This document shows positions 35,016-46,450 of a stretch of 64,000 nt of DNA, piece after piece. Source of the DNA: Nageia nagi. Lineage: Eukaryota; Pinophyta. The notes under the pieces were generated by a model. That model was given only the letters and a program-made list of their open reading frames with translations, was not told the DNA's origin and made no database searches. Both the position numbers and the translations under genes were made by a program. Positions within the stretch are counted from its first letter, which is position 1; each line of letters starts with the position of its first letter. Where the stretch lies: contig JBITNC010000001.1 in assembly GCA_050084985.1 (NCBI GenBank), positions 108,066,001 to 108,130,000 of the forward strand. Reading direction: 5' to 3'.

Positions 35016-35432
35016 GAATGAAATACCTACTTGCACCTCATCTCACCTTGTATCCTTTAGTCTCACCATGTCTCCTCTCATCTAGTCTCCTCTCTCCTCT
35101 CTCATATCACCAATACACCAAATATCCCCTCTCCTCCAACCCTAAATCTTGAAATGGAAAAAAAATTCCAAGTAACCTACCTAAGCTCCTTGCCAGCACC
35201 TTTTTTTTATTTTTTCTTATTTTAACTAAGGGGCAATTTTTTGCTACCCCAAAAATATTTTTTGGGGAAGCTAAAAACCATCCCACCATAACCGCCACTA
35301 AAACTTAAAAAAGGGGTGGTTTAAAATTGCCCCATCAAAATTGCCTCAAATAAGCCACCCCCAAAGCTCTTTTTTTGGTCTAGTGTTCTTTCATAGACTA
35401 TAATCCATTGGTTTTTTGTTGTGTTGAGTAAT
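35016..35432. other. Unclassified, with GGGGCAATTTT inverted repeat
   Basis: A CT-rich stretch (35040-35110), then a pair of 21-bp inverted repeats at 35230-35250 and 35313-35333 (both ends GGGGCAATTTT, inner ACCCC) around a CCCCAAAAA/TTTTTTGGGG palindrome. No LTR or primer site is found before the Copia-1 gag start at 35433, so the left end of Copia-1 is lost here. Confidence 0.5.
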
Positions 35433-36330
35433 ATGGCTACAAATAACAATACTCTACCCATCCTAGAGTTTCATGGAGAGGATTATGAGTACTATTATAT
35501 CAAAATGAAGATATTACTCATAGGAAAGGGGCTATAATAAATAGTTGAGGAAGGATACAATGACCCAACAAACTGGACACTCTCCATGCCAATGATAAGA
35601 CTACTAAGAAGGAGGCTTAGAAGAATAACTCCTTTGCACCCTATCATCTACAAGCTTCCTTGGATAAGAGCATATTTCTTAGGATTGCTTCATGCACTTC
35701 TACCCAAGATGAATGGAAAGCACTCAAGGAATGCTATCAAGGTAGTACCCAAGTGAAACAAGTGAGGTTGAAAACCCTCAAGAGAGATTTTGAGAATCTC
35801 AAGATACAAGCTAGTGAGATTATTGTCTAAGATTAAAAGCATGTATGGACAAGATGAAGAAAATTAGAGAGGAGATTTTGAATGTGGTTATAGTTAAGAA
35901 AGTGTTGATAACACTTATTCCCAAGTGGAACCATGTAGTAATCATAATTGAAGAGTCAAAATATCTTTCAACTCTTGCATATGATCAACTCATAGTATCC
36001 TTGATGTCCCATGAAAAGAAACTCCAAGATTCTACATAATCACTCATTGTAATTGATGAAGAGAAGGCCTTTGCAACAAAGGATATTGGAGCTACCAATG
36101 CACAAGGAAGAGGCTATTTATCTTCAAGAGGAAGAGGAAGAGGAGGGAAATAAGTTTTCTATGGAATAGGTATAGTTGGCTCAAGTGGAGGGGGAAATAA
36201 GAAAAATAAAAAATGTTACTATTGTAACAAATTTGGTCACTATGAGAGGGAGTGTAGAGAAAAGGTTACTCAAGAAGGTGCAAGTGTAGCTCATTATGGA
36301 GAAGAATATGGTTCCTCCAACTTATTTTTG
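35433..36330 (+). pseudogene. Copia-1 gag
   Basis: Starts M-A-T-N-N-N-T-L-P-I-L-E-F-H-G-E-D-Y-E, a standard copia gag opening (L-x-x-F-x-G-x-x-Y), then K-M-K-I-L-L. Two stops follow at once (around 35537). The middle shows V-K-Q-V-R-L-K-T-L-K-R-D-F-E. The nucleocapsid knuckle at about 36214-36255 is intact: C-Y-Y-C-N-K-F-G-H-Y-E-R-E-C (C-x2-C-x4-H-x4-C), preceded by an Arg/Gly-rich stretch. Different parts sit in different frames. The family role is RNA packaging; this copy is dead. Confidence 0.8.
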
Positions 36331-36339
36331 TCTTATAGG

Positions 36340-36720
36340 AAGACAAATTAGAATCTTAATGAAACTTGGATTTTGATACCTCTAATCATGTGATAGGAAA
36401 ATAAGAGTTTCTTACCTCAATGTATAACTCTTTCAAGTCCAAGATAAAGATTAGAGGTGTTAATACATTGATTGTGGAAGGCATGGGAACCATAGAGGTC
36501 AACACTAAAGAGGGAACCAAGAAGGTAAATAACATCTACTACAATTCTAATCTCAAACACAATTTCCTAAGTGTGGGAAACATTATGGAGAGGAACTATA
36601 AGCTTGTATTTTAATATGGAAAGTGTGTAATCTATGATAAGAAGAATGGTCATACGTTGGTTACAACAATTCCAATGATCAAGAATAGATTATTTCCACT
36701 CAAATTTTAAGGAGATTATA
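36340..36720 (+). pseudogene. Copia-1 protease
   Basis: After W-I-L the frame shifts and reads D-T-S-N-H-V, where copia proteases have D-S/T-G-A-S-N-H-M. The Gly of the catalytic triad is missing, so it would be inactive. Downstream are L-I-V-E-G-M-G-T-I and N-I-Y-Y-N-S-N-L-K-H-N-F-L-S-V-G, the usual copia protease C-terminal pattern. Confidence 0.75.
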
Positions 36721-37600
36721 CCCAACTAGCAAATGTAATAGTGAAGAGCAAGAACTAGATGTGGCATATGAGATATGATCATCTAAGCTACCAAATTTTT
36801 ATATTATTGACATCTCAATAAATGATCCATGGACTTCCCAAGATTTAAGAAGAGAATATTGTGTGTGAAGGATTTGCTTTGGGAAAGCACTCACAAATGA
36901 AGTTTCCAAGAGGACAAGATTGGATAGCTTCCTATCCCCTCTAATTGGTGCATTTCGATATTTGTGAACCCATGCAAACATAAAGTATTGGAAAAAATTC
37001 CTACTTCTTTATTTTCATAGATGATTGCATAATGATGTGTTGGATATATTTGCTAACTTCCAAGTATTAGGATTTTGAATGTTTTAAAGAATTTAAAACT
37101 CATGTGAAAAAGCAAAGTGAATATGTTGTGAAGTGTTTAAGGATTGGTATAGGAGGAGAATTTTTCTCCAATCAATTCCTCAATTTTTGTAAAGATTGCA
37201 AAATAAAGAGGCAACTCATAGCTACCTATACTCCACAACAAAATGGTGTAGCAGAGAGGAAAAACCAAACCATAATGGATATGGCAAGGAAAATGTTACA
37301 AAGAAAAAAATCGAGTAATATGTATTGGGTTAATGTAGTGAGGACAACATTATACATCTTGAATAGGAGTCAAACTTCAAGCTTGTACAACATCACACCT
37401 TATGAGGCATGGTATGATAAAAAACCTAATGTAAGCATTTTAGAATTTTTGATTGTCTTGCTTATGCTCACATTCTTGATGAAAATAGGAGAAAGTTATA
37501 TCCTAAGAGTCAAGCATTTATTTTTCTTGGTTATTGTGAGAAAACCAAGGCATATAGATTGTATAATTCAAAAACATATAAATTTTTCTTATCTAGAGAT
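36721..37600 (+). pseudogene. Copia-1 integrase
   Basis: GAG-pre-integrase remnant (M-R-Y-D-H-L-S-Y) then a retroviral-type integrase core. The first acidic residue is in V-H-F-D-I-C-E-P-M. The second, normally in R-T-D-x-G-G-E-F, reads R-I-G-I-G-G-E-F, so the catalytic Asp is Gly. The third is kept in P-Q-Q-N-G-V-A-E-R-K-N. The open part 37104-37604 continues to L-N-R-S-Q-T and P-Y-E-A-W. A missing catalytic Asp plus stops in the N-terminal half make it non-functional. Confidence 0.8.
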
Positions 37601-37610
37601 GTAGTTTTTT

Positions 37611-38780
37611 ATGAAGGGAGAGAATGGGGTCATAAAAAACTCATTGTTGATGATGGATCCAATGGTGATAACTCCTCTAAAGTGTAGCCTACTAATCATC
37701 AAGAAAGAAAGTTCTTCCTCTCCAAATCCTTCAAAGGAAGAAGAAGCAAATAAAGGTAAAAGAACACTTCAAGCACATACATCCAATCAAATGTTGTAGC
37801 CTAATTTCTCAAAGAAATTCATTAGGAGTTAAGCAAGTGGACTTTATCAAGTTATAAATAGGTTTGAAAAATTGAATATGTATGGTGATGAGGATGATCA
37901 TGAGCCCAAAGGTGAAGTAGTTAACTATGCATTATTAACTAGTTTAGAAATTGAACCATTTAATTATGATCGAGCTTGCACTAATGATTTATGGTTGAAG
38001 GCTATGAAAAAGCAAATTACTTCCATCAATAAGAATGATACTTGGGATCTATGGATATTCACAAAGGAAATAAGTGTGTTGTATGAAAATGGATCTATAA
38101 TATCAAATACAATGTTTATGGTAGCATTGAAAGACACAAGGCAAGGCTTGTGGCCAAGGGATTCACCCAACGATATGGTATAGACTATGAAGAAACCTTT
38201 TCCCCTATAACAAGGCAAGAGATAATCAAATTGGTCCTTTCCTTGGCTGCCCATAAAGATTGGAAAGTGAATTATATGGATGTTAAAATTCCATTCCTCA
38301 ATGGCTATTTGGATGAAGAGATCTATGTGCAACAACCTCAAGGATTTGAGTTTAAAAGGAGTGAACATCTTGTGTCAAAGTTAAATAAGGCCATGTATGG
38401 CCTCAAACAAGCTCCAAGAGCTTGGTATACAAGGATTGATGGTAATTACTTCCATAAATATGATTTCACAAGGAGAAAGATTGATCCCACTCTCTACATC
38501 ATGAATAAAGATCAAGATATCTTACTTATGTATTTGTATGTAGATGATATGATATATATGGGTAGTTATGCATAATTGAATGATGATTTCAAAGCCTCTA
38601 TGATGCAAGAAATTGAGATGAAGGATCGAGGATTGATGGACTACTTCCTTGTTATGGAGGTGACTCAAGGTAATGATGAGATATTTATTTTTCAATTCAA
38701 ATATGCTCATAACATGTTGAAGAAGTATGGTATGGATGAATGCAAACTAGTACCAACACCTATAGTTCATGGTAAGTTAT
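37611..38780 (+). pseudogene. Copia-1 reverse transcriptase
   Basis: Copia RT in pieces. 37872-38040 carries the start (A-M-K-K-Q-I-T-S-I-N-K-N-D-T-W-D-L), and a frameshift follows. 38150-38575 carries [16 protein letters not shown], then [22 protein letters not shown] and the catalytic Y-V-D-D at about 38540-38551. After a stop, 38576-38788 continues to C-K-L-V-P-T-P-I, where the nested element begins. The core motifs are well kept. Confidence 0.85.
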
Positions 38781-39097
38781 TGTTATGACCCCATAACATG
38801 TTACTTATGTTATATTAGTATTTATCCCACATTTAATAGGTTTGTAAGGTGAATTTAAGAAAGGTATATTTATATTAAGTCTTCCCTAGTTTATTGGTAA
38901 GCAAGAAATATAGTTTCATTTGAGGAGACAACTTGTTCTCTAGGAGAGGCCCCTCTCGATGCGGTGCAAGCGATTTAGTTACTTTAGTAAATGGTATTTG
39001 TAATGGTTTTGCATATTTGAATGGTATTTTCATATGGGAGTGGTTTTATGTGTACTTTTGAATAATTTGGTTATTATAAAATAGTGGGTTCTTAACA
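38781..39097 (+). repeat. Left LTR of the 2.4-kb element
   Basis: 317 bp with TGTTA...TAACA inverted tips. Highly similar to 40904-41210, e.g. 'ggcaagcaagaaatatagtttcatttgagga'-type blocks shared almost unchanged. 'ggtatcagagcatgg' follows. Confidence 0.85.
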
Positions 39098-40021
39098 TTT
39101 GGTATCAGAGCATGGTCTTGGCACTTGTGGGTTTGGAGAAGTTGATGGGTTTTATGTTGGGTGGCTCAAATTGAATCATTAATATCTCACACATTTAGAT
39201 TAATATTATTCTAAAACTTTGAGGGTTTATGGATAATAACATAAAAAAGGCTCAATAAAATTTTTAGGTATTTTAGAGCTCATTTGCAAATTGTATAAGC
39301 ATTTCACTTTTTGCAATAAAGTGGTTGTATATGGTGAAATAAAGGGTTTTTACTTTTGAAATTTTTGAATAATTTTGGTATATATAAAATATTTATTATG
39401 TAATAATTACATATCATTTGGATCTGTATTAATTGATTTATAATATTATTTATGTTTCCCTTTATAAACCCTAGATCTAGAATTATGAAAAAAGGGAAAA
39501 AGTATTTGATCATATATATGTTTTCCCTTAGGATTTTGCTATTGAAATTTAAAGGGATTTCAGATTTTTATCTCAAAAGTACACAATTTAAATTTTGAAA
39601 TGTTTGGATTTATATTGAATAATTGGTAAGAAGAACATTGGGATCTCTTTATAAATGCTCTAAGATCTAGAAGGTATAATAGTAAATTGACCATATATTT
39701 TTCATCCATTTCAATTTGCTTTTGAAATTTTGTGGGTTTTCATATATTAGTATAAGACATGTTTAAAAAAAATTTGAGATCATTTAAAGCTATTTTGGTT
39801 AATTTATGATAGAATTGGTGATTGAGATTTTGATAAAAAAAAGGGGGGCAAAGATAAAATCTTCATAATTGCTGCATGTGATATCATTTTTTATTATCAA
39901 ATTTCATATATGTATGGTTATTAATGGTAACTAGATATATTAAAAAATTTAAAAGTATTTGAATTATTTTTCATAATGATGAAGCAATTTCAATTTTTGA
40001 TATTGTTAAAAACAAATGAAA
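39098..40021. other. Interior leader of the 2.4-kb element, no gene
   Basis: AT-rich untranslated stretch after the primer site. No ORF of substance; an oligo-A/G run 'aaaaaaaaggggggca' is at 39835-39850. Confidence 0.5.
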
Positions 40022-40433
40022 ATGAATAGTGATGTATGGGAAAGTCTACGTGATGATTGGGCATGAGATGGTGATGCAATTAGGCATATTCAGGATGTGT
40101 TGGATAAAGCTATAAAAATGGTAAAGAAATGTCCTCATATTCTTAATAAATATACTTTATCTTTAGGAGGCTCTTCATGAGAATCTAGTTCCTTTGAGTT
40201 TAGAAGAGCATGTTGTAGAGGGTGAGGTCCTTATTCTCACTTGTATTAGTGTAGATGATGTGGATCTAGTTTATTTAGGTTTATTGGAGCATATTGTAGA
40301 GTGTTATGTCCTTCCTCTCACTTATATTAGTGTAGATGATGTAGATCCATTTTTTTCTAGTTTATTGGATTATGTTGTAAAGTGTGATGATATCCATCTC
40401 ACTTATATTAGCGTGGACATGGTAGAGCAATAA
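40022..40433 (+). CDS. Interior ORF with three 27-aa repeats
   Basis: Two overlapping frames. From ATG 40022 a frame reads M-N-S-D-V-W-E-S-L-R-D-D-W-A, then a stop and D-G-D-A-I-R-H-I-Q-D-V-L-D-K-A-I. A second frame from about 40170 reads E-A-L-H-E-N-L-V-P-L and three tandem 81-bp units: L-E-E-H-V-V-E-G-E-V, L-L-E-H-I-V-E-C-Y-V, L-L-D-Y-V-V-K-C-D-D, each followed by L-T-x-I-S-V-D-x-V. A 'ttatctttag' acceptor-like site precedes the second frame, so splicing could join them. Function unknown. The unit periodicity argues for former coding selection or simple tandem growth. Confidence 0.4.
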
Positions 40434-40903
40434 GATTTCATGGAGTATTCATGTGAGTATTTCAAAGTGCAAAAAATAGACTTTAGAGTTTCATAGAAGG
40501 ATTTAGAGCGTAGTAGCAGTGTCATGGTTTCTTTATTCATTATTTTTGTTCATTCTTTTTATTTCCCACTCCATGATAGAAGCATTATCATTACCTTCGT
40601 GGGAGTTTGATACTCATATGGGTTTCTATTTAGATTTTGTGCATTGTTGGCTACTTTGGACAAGTTGGATTCCTTGGCCCTTTGCTCTCTCTATTGTTTA
40701 TGGAGGGATTGTACTTTGTATTTTGAAAAGTTTTAAGAAAAAAGCTTTTCAAAGAGATCATCAATGTAATGACTATCCTTGGTAGATTAGTAGGCTATTT
40801 TGTGGTGATATGTGGTGGAATTATGTTAATGTGTGTAGGCTATTATGTTTTTATGTATGGCATGTACAAGCTTTGAGGACAAAGCTTGCTTAAGGGGTGG
40901 CAA
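40434..40903 (+). other. Interior 3' part with hydrophobic open frame
   Basis: An open frame from a GTG at 40519 to 40785 would encode two hydrophobic segments (F-L-Y-S-L-F-L-F-I-L-F-I; I-P-W-P-F-A-L-S-I-V-Y) and a basic tail (K-S-F-K-K-K-A-F). It has no in-frame ATG at its start, so coding is doubtful. The polypurine tract (40892-40903) follows. Confidence 0.3.
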
Positions 40904-41210
40904 TTTTATGACCCCATAACATGTTATTTATGTTATATTAGTATTTATCTAACATGTAATAGGTTTGGAAGGTGAAGGTTCATAAAGGGATATTTATATG
41001 AGACCTTCCCTATTGTAATGGCAAGCAAGAAATATAGTTTCATTTGAGGAGAGAACTTGTTCTCTAGGAGGTGCCCCCCTCGAAGTGGTACAAGTGATTC
41101 AGTTACTTCAGTAAGTGGTATTTGTAATGGTTTTGCATATTTGAATGGTATTTACATATTAGAGTGGTTTTATGTGTACTTATAAATAATTTGGTTATTA
41201 TGAAATTGTG
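40904..41210 (+). repeat. Right LTR of the 2.4-kb element, 3' clipped
   Basis: Begins TTTTATGACCCC (TG tip mutated) and ends within 'gaaattgtg', about 12 bp short of the left LTR's end. Copia-1 RNase H sequence follows directly. Confidence 0.8.
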
Positions 41211-41504
41211 ATTGAGGAAAGATATGGAGGAACTTAATGAGATACAAAGTGGTCCTACTATTTTATTTTATGAAAATAAAAGTATTATCCAATTTTCACA
41301 TAAACTAATACACCATAATAGATCTAAGCATTTTGATATGAAGTATCACTTCATCCAAGATTTGGTGGAGAAGGACATCATCAAACTAAAATATTGCAAC
41401 ATCATGGACAACATTGCAGATATATTCACTAAAGGAATTGTTAAAACTTAGTTTTTAAAGCTAAGGATCCGGTTAGTGAGTCCACTCAACATCAAAAGGG
41501 AGAA
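41211..41504 (+). pseudogene. Copia-1 RNase H, C-terminal part
   Basis: Resumes Copia-1 after the nested element: M-E-E-L-N-E-I-Q-S-G-P-T-I-L-F, then Y-E-N-K-S-I-I-Q (usually C-D-N-K-S-A-I), H-N-R-S-K-H-F-D-M-K-Y-H, and N-I-A-D-I-F-T-K-G. This is the typical end of copia pol. The N-terminal ~130 residues (first catalytic Asp, G-Y-x-D-x-D) are absent. The 3' purine tract 'caaaagggagaa' is at 41492-41504. Confidence 0.8.
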
Positions 41505-41525
41505 TGTTATAAACTTGGTTCTTGG
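41505..41525 (+). repeat. Copia-1 3' LTR, left piece
   Basis: TGTTATAAACTTGG start following the purine tract. The last five bases (cttgg, 41521-41525) are the Copia-2 target duplication; the LTR continues at 50725. Confidence 0.7.
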
Positions 41526-43388
41526 TGTTGAACTATGGGTGACACTGAGAGGGGGGGTGAATTAGTGTGTTTTAAAATTTTACTTATTTAATGCAAGCAA
41601 TTAAAACTCATCCATACAAATAGCAAACCATAACACAGAATTTATAGTGGAAACCCAATGCAGGAAAAACCACTCTCCAAAATGACTGCTTGGAGTCCCA
41701 TCCAAATCTAGTTAGAAATCAATGCTTAATTTTATAGCACTAACTGAAGGACCAGCACCAACTGACCTGACTCTATAGCACCTACTACAAGGAACACCTA
41801 TCCCCAAATTTACTAGCACCAACTAGATGGAGACACCAATCCCCTAGAGCTAAGCACCAACTCGACTCAACAAAGATAACAAAAATATTTTTGGGATGAT
41901 TCCATAAGAATCTGATAGTCTAGCTTAATTCAATCTGTTGATTCTAACTCTACAACTCCAACTCTGCACATTAATATACCAAAAGAACCAACTTAAAAAA
42001 ACACCAATTAACTCCACATTCAGATACCCATTAAGCTCCTCTTCCAAACTCCTTCTAAGCTCAACCACCAAATCTTAAGAGATATGCTCAGTAATGCCTC
42101 TACACTCAAATCTGATAGAATAGAAAATATTACAAATTTTCTCTTACAATGCTCAATAATACAAACTATCACCTGCACTTCTTTGCTAATAGTCCATATG
42201 TATGCTCTTACACAAAATAATCCATGACTCCTCCTTTTCTCCTTGCCACAAATGCCTTCTTATGTAAACCTGAAAAAAAAAACCTTCACATACCCACCAA
42301 GAACACTCAATACACTCTTTTTCACTCTAATATTGCATAATAAACTTTCCAACCACTTTTTATTTTAACTATAAGTATTCTACATGAATTTTTTTTGGTT
42401 GTGAATGGGAGTTACAACTTAGTTTGCCCATTCATGAAGTGCCACATCACAAATAAGACAAAACAACCTTTTGTCAAACACTTGCCATGCATCCTTTCTA
42501 TTTGATTTTTTACTTTTGGGACTTTCATCAAACACTTGCCAATCCAAAACTGGAAAAAATAGAAATATAGGCTAAATTAGCATTTTGCGATTGCTGTAAC
42601 TTTTGTACCGTTCCATGAAAAAGATTGCATCTTGAAAGAAAAATGTTCACAGTTATACCAACTATCATCATGTTAAATTTCACCATCTGTCTCTTTTTGG
42701 ACTAATTTCTATACCTCCAACAAAGTGGCCTTTGATGCTATTTTTACAGACATTTTGTCAAACACTTTTGACATCCAAAGTTTGTGCACATTCAAGCTTC
42801 TCATACTTAGAGCATTTTTGGAAAAATATTAATAGGAAAAAATTATTTCTTTTACATATCTAAAGGTGTGAGATTCAACAGAATTCAAATCCAATCAATA
42901 AAAATCTCAATTTTGCATTTTTCTTGCTGATTTTGGACTTAGACAACTATCAAAAATTGGAAAAAGTGAAAAATTAGCTTTTTGCAACTTCCACCATTTC
43001 TTCCTCAAGAATCTGTTTAGTCTAAAGTAAAAACATTTTGGTTCTTCGTACATAAGACTACAACTAAAAAATTATTTCAAGTTATAAATCATCATGGATT
43101 TATATATATACCTTCTATAAAATGCCATTTGATGCAAATTTTACAACTGTCAAACTATATGCAAAAATTCCTAGCTAAGCTCCAACAAAGTAACTGAGTG
43201 GTCCAAACTCTGAACTAACACCACCACTTCATTTCTTAATGTCAAGCAATGCTACAAACTCTTTTTTGAACTTTCTAACACAATCTAATAGGAGTGCACC
43301 AAGCAAACACTGATCTAAGGTGGAGTGTACCAAGTCCAAGTGAGTATGTTGACAACAATGACAACACAACTGAACCTCACAAATAATA
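41526..43388 (-). repeat. Copia-2 3' LTR
   Basis: 1863 bp; plus-strand TGTTGAACTATGGG to CACAAATAATA (CA tip changed to TA). It contains a ~60-bp block around 41760-41820, between 'caccaact' repeats, that the other LTR has lost. Confidence 0.9.
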
Positions 43389-43402
43389 ATCTTCCCCTTT
43401 GG
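43389..43402 (-). other. Copia-2 polypurine tract
   Basis: Minus-strand CCAAAGGGGAAGAT directly before the 3' LTR. Confidence 0.75.
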
Positions 43403-43623
43403 AATTGTTGGCAACATATGAACCTTTTGCTGCACATTACTGTCCTCTTGTAACTTTTCTCCCCCTTTGAAAACAATGACAAAGGGTGTCCACACACTCC
43501 CCCTGAAGCCATGCACATAGTTCTCAAACAAAAATTAATACATATAATAGTAAATACAAATAGGAGTAAAGAGATATAACACAACAAGAATGCTCCCCCT
43601 GAGAATGTGCATCCAACTGCTAG

Positions 43624-44230
43624 TCAATGCTTAGAAAGTGTGATCACTCCTAATTTCTCGCGTAGGTACACAAAGATGTCTTTGGGTAGCAGTTTGGTGA
43701 AGATATCAGCCACCTGCTTTATGGTTGGAACATATTCCAACTTAACTTCTCCTTCTGTAACTTTTTGTTTTAAAATGTGATATCTTATCGCTATGTGCTT
43801 TGTCCTATAGTGCATCATAGGATTTTTTGAAATATTGATTGCACTAGTATTGTCACACCTAAGTGTAGTGGGATCACTAACCTAAATCCCCAAATCCTTT
43901 AGCATTTGTTTCATCCATAGGACCTATGTGCAACATGATGTGGCTACCATATACTCTACCTCTATGGTGGATAATGACACTGAATCTTATTTCTTGCTAT
44001 GCCAACTCACAAGATTATCTCCCAAGAAAAATGCACCTCCACTGGTACTCTTCCTATCATCTACACATCCTGCCCAATCTGCATCAGAATATGCAACCAA
44101 GGTGAAATCTTCACCTTTGGGATACCAAAGTCCATACTCCATGGTACCTTACAGGTATCTAAAAATCCTCTTTACTACTGACACATGTGTGGCCTTTGGT
44201 GCTGCTTGATATCGTGCCACCAAACATACT
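43624..44230 (-). pseudogene. Copia-2 RNase H
   Basis: Degrades RNA in the RNA:DNA hybrid during reverse transcription. Minus strand, from about 44230: V-S-L-S-T-I-E-A-E-Y-M, then L-R-C-D-N-T-S-A-I, M-M-H-Y-R-T-K-H-I-A-I-R-Y-H and V-A-D-I-F-T-K-L-L-P. These are the standard copia RNase H blocks, including the D-N Asp. The open end 43624-43818 terminates L-S-K-H. A few stops interrupt the N-terminal half. Confidence 0.8.
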
Positions 44231-44232
44231 GC

Positions 44233-45217
44233 CTACAAAATATCCAGTCTAGTAGCTGTAAGATACAAAAGACTACCAATCATAGATCGATACTGAGTTT
44301 GATCAACTGATGGTACTTGATCATCCTTACTCAGTTTACAACCTATCATCATGGGAGTGCTCACAAGTTTGCAATTCGCCATTTTGAACTTCTTCAACAT
44401 CTCTTTAACATACTTATTTTGTGAAATAAAAATGCCATTCTTCATTTGATTAACTTGCAAACCAAGAAAAAATGAAAGCTCACCTATCATAGACATCTCA
44501 AATTCTATTTGCATTCTATCTACAAATGCCTTACACATCTGATACCCCCAAAAATGATATCATCCACATAAACAACAACAACTAATTATGTCTCTTTTTT
44601 AGTTCTTATGTAGGTATTACTGTCAACCATACCCTTCATAAGCCTTGTTGTATGAGATACGTATCAAGCCTAGAATACCAATCTCGAGGTGCCTGTTTAA
44701 GTCCATACAAAGCTTTATGCAACTTGTAAACTAGATCTAGATTTGATCCCAACTGAAAACCATCTGGTTGCTCAATGTAGACTTCTTCTTCAAGTTTACC
44801 ATTTAAAAATGTTGATTTTACATCCATTTGGTATACCTTGAAGTTTTTGTACACTGCAAGTGCTAGAAATATTCTGATTGCCTCCATTCTTGCCAGTGGT
44901 GCAAAATTCTCCTCAAAATAAATACCTTCAACTTGTGCATAGCCCTTACACACTAATTGTGCTTTGTTTTTGACAACCTTACCATCTTCATTTAACTTGT
45001 TCCTAAAGACCCATTTGGTGCTGATCACGTTCTTGTTCTTTGGTCTTGGAACTAGCTCCCAAGTTTTATTCTTTTCAATTTGATCAAGTTCTTCATTCAT
45101 GGCCTTGATCCAACCTTCATATTTGCTTGCTTCAGCAACACACTTTGGTTCAATACTGGATAGGAGAGAGTATTCTAGAGTTGATCTCTTTTTTGTTTGA
45201 ACCCCTGCACTTACCAC
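44233..45217 (-). pseudogene. Copia-2 reverse transcriptase
   Basis: Copia RT on the minus strand. The 193-codon open part (44636-45217) holds [47 protein letters not shown] and L-Y-G-L-K-Q-A-P. A frame break precedes the catalytic Y-V-D-D (44559-44570; context V-V-V-Y-V-D-D-I-I-F). The 101-codon part 44233-44538 continues with F-E-M-S-M-I-G-E-L-S-F-F-L-G-L-Q and C-K-L-V-S-T-P-M. One or two mutations separate it from an open RT. Confidence 0.9.
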
Positions 45218-45277
45218 ACCAATAACTTGCTCCTTTGGATGATCTTTCTTCTAGTTATAGCTTGGTGTGTGTCTACA

Positions 45278-46450
45278 TTATTCTATCTTTGAATCACTCA
45301 TAGAGCCATCATTATGAGTGTTACTCATAGTTGTGCTCTTATTTCTAGGTGTCATGCAGGTAATCATGGAACCATTTCCACCACTATTGCTCAAATTATT
45401 GCTTTGTACTGGAACTACTGGATTACTTTGACTTGCCCCTGAATTGTCTTCATAGATTGGATAGTTCTCATCATCATCATCCTTTGGTGTGGTCATATTC
45501 TCATCAAATTTAACATCTGCACTCTCAACAATCTTTCTTAACCTCTTATTGTAGCACTTGTAAGCTTTGCTATGAATAGAGTAACCAAGAAAAACTCCTT
45601 GATCAGCCCTATCTTCAAATTTGCCAAGTCCTTCCTCAGTATTCTTTATGTAGCATTTGCTACCAAACACTCTGAAATGTTTTGTAGTAGACCTTTTTCT
45701 AAACCATAGCTCATATGGTGTCTTGTTCTCATGTCTTCATAGCATACACCTGTTCTAAATGTATATAGCTATGTGTACTACTTCCTTCCAATACCTGTCT
45801 GCTACTCTACTTTCGGTCAACATGGTTTGTGCCATCTCTTGCATGGTTATATTCTGCCTCTCAACAACTTCATTTTGTTGAGGGGTTCATGCTACTAAAA
45901 ATTATCTCCTAATGCCATGCTCATCACAAAAATTAATGAAGTTTTCATCAATAAACTCACCTCCTCAGTCTGATTTGAGAACCTTGATTCTTTTACCCAT
46001 CTAAGTCTCAATCATCTTGGTGAATGCTTTAAACATGTCAAAAGCTTTATATTTCTTCTTTAAGAAATAAACCCATGTCATCTATGAGTATTCATCTATA
46101 AACAACATAAAATACTCATATCCATTTGTGCTTTGTGTCCTCATGGGTCCGCATAAATCTGTATGGATAAGTTCTAATGGCTTACTTGTATGATGCTCCT
46201 TCATTTTGAAATTGCAGATGCTATTTTGCAGTTTGCTAATTTTAGGAATGTCTCTTACTACATCCTTTGAACTAATCTTTACAAGATTATCAAAGCTGAT
46301 GTGACCAAGTCTTTGGTGCCATAGCCAATTCTCTTCAACCTGTCCCATCATACATATTCTAATCATATCATTCTCAAGTGTGTATAGATTTCCAGATGTT
46401 CTTGATCCAATTGCAACTATTTTGCCATTCTTTGCTTTTCGAACCTCGCA
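45278..46450 (-). pseudogene. Copia-2 integrase
   Basis: GAG-pre-integrase block (W-L-W-H-Q-R-L-G-H-I-S-F) then the integrase core. All three catalytic acids are visible: H-T-D-L-C-G-P-M, K-S-D-stop-G-G-E-F and Q-Q-N-E-V-V-E-R-Q-N. The C-terminal part (45278-45670) has V-F-G-S-K-C-Y-I, F-L-G-Y-S-I-H-S-K-A-Y and an acidic linker (D-D-D-D-E-N-Y) to RT. Stops occur beside the second Asp and elsewhere in 45680-46080, so it is decayed but recognisable. Confidence 0.85.

Larger units (their letters stand above)
38781..41210 (+). mobile_element. Small non-autonomous LTR element in Copia-1
   Basis: Left LTR 38781-39097 (TGTTATGACC to CTTAACA), primer site TGGTATCAGAGC at 39100-39111, purine-rich AAGGGGTGGCAA before the right LTR, right LTR 40904-41210. 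The right LTR has lost its last ~12 bases and joins Copia-1 coding sequence directly. About 130 codons of Copia RNase H are missing at that junction, so a deletion across the right boundary followed insertion. The interior has no pol. It is larger than typical TRIM elements. Confidence 0.8.

Noticed and set aside
37964-38368. 134-codon minus-strand ORF
   Set aside because: Antisense of the Copia-1 RT; no domain of its own.
40519-40785. Hydrophobic 88-residue ORF as a membrane protein gene
   Set aside because: It opens at GTG with no ATG, which is not a normal plant start, and lies in the 3' part of a non-autonomous LTR element. Listed only as an open frame.
43229-43587. Short ORFs near the Copia-2 LTR end
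   Set aside because: They lie inside the LTR and polypurine region; the equivalent positions in the other LTR are not open.
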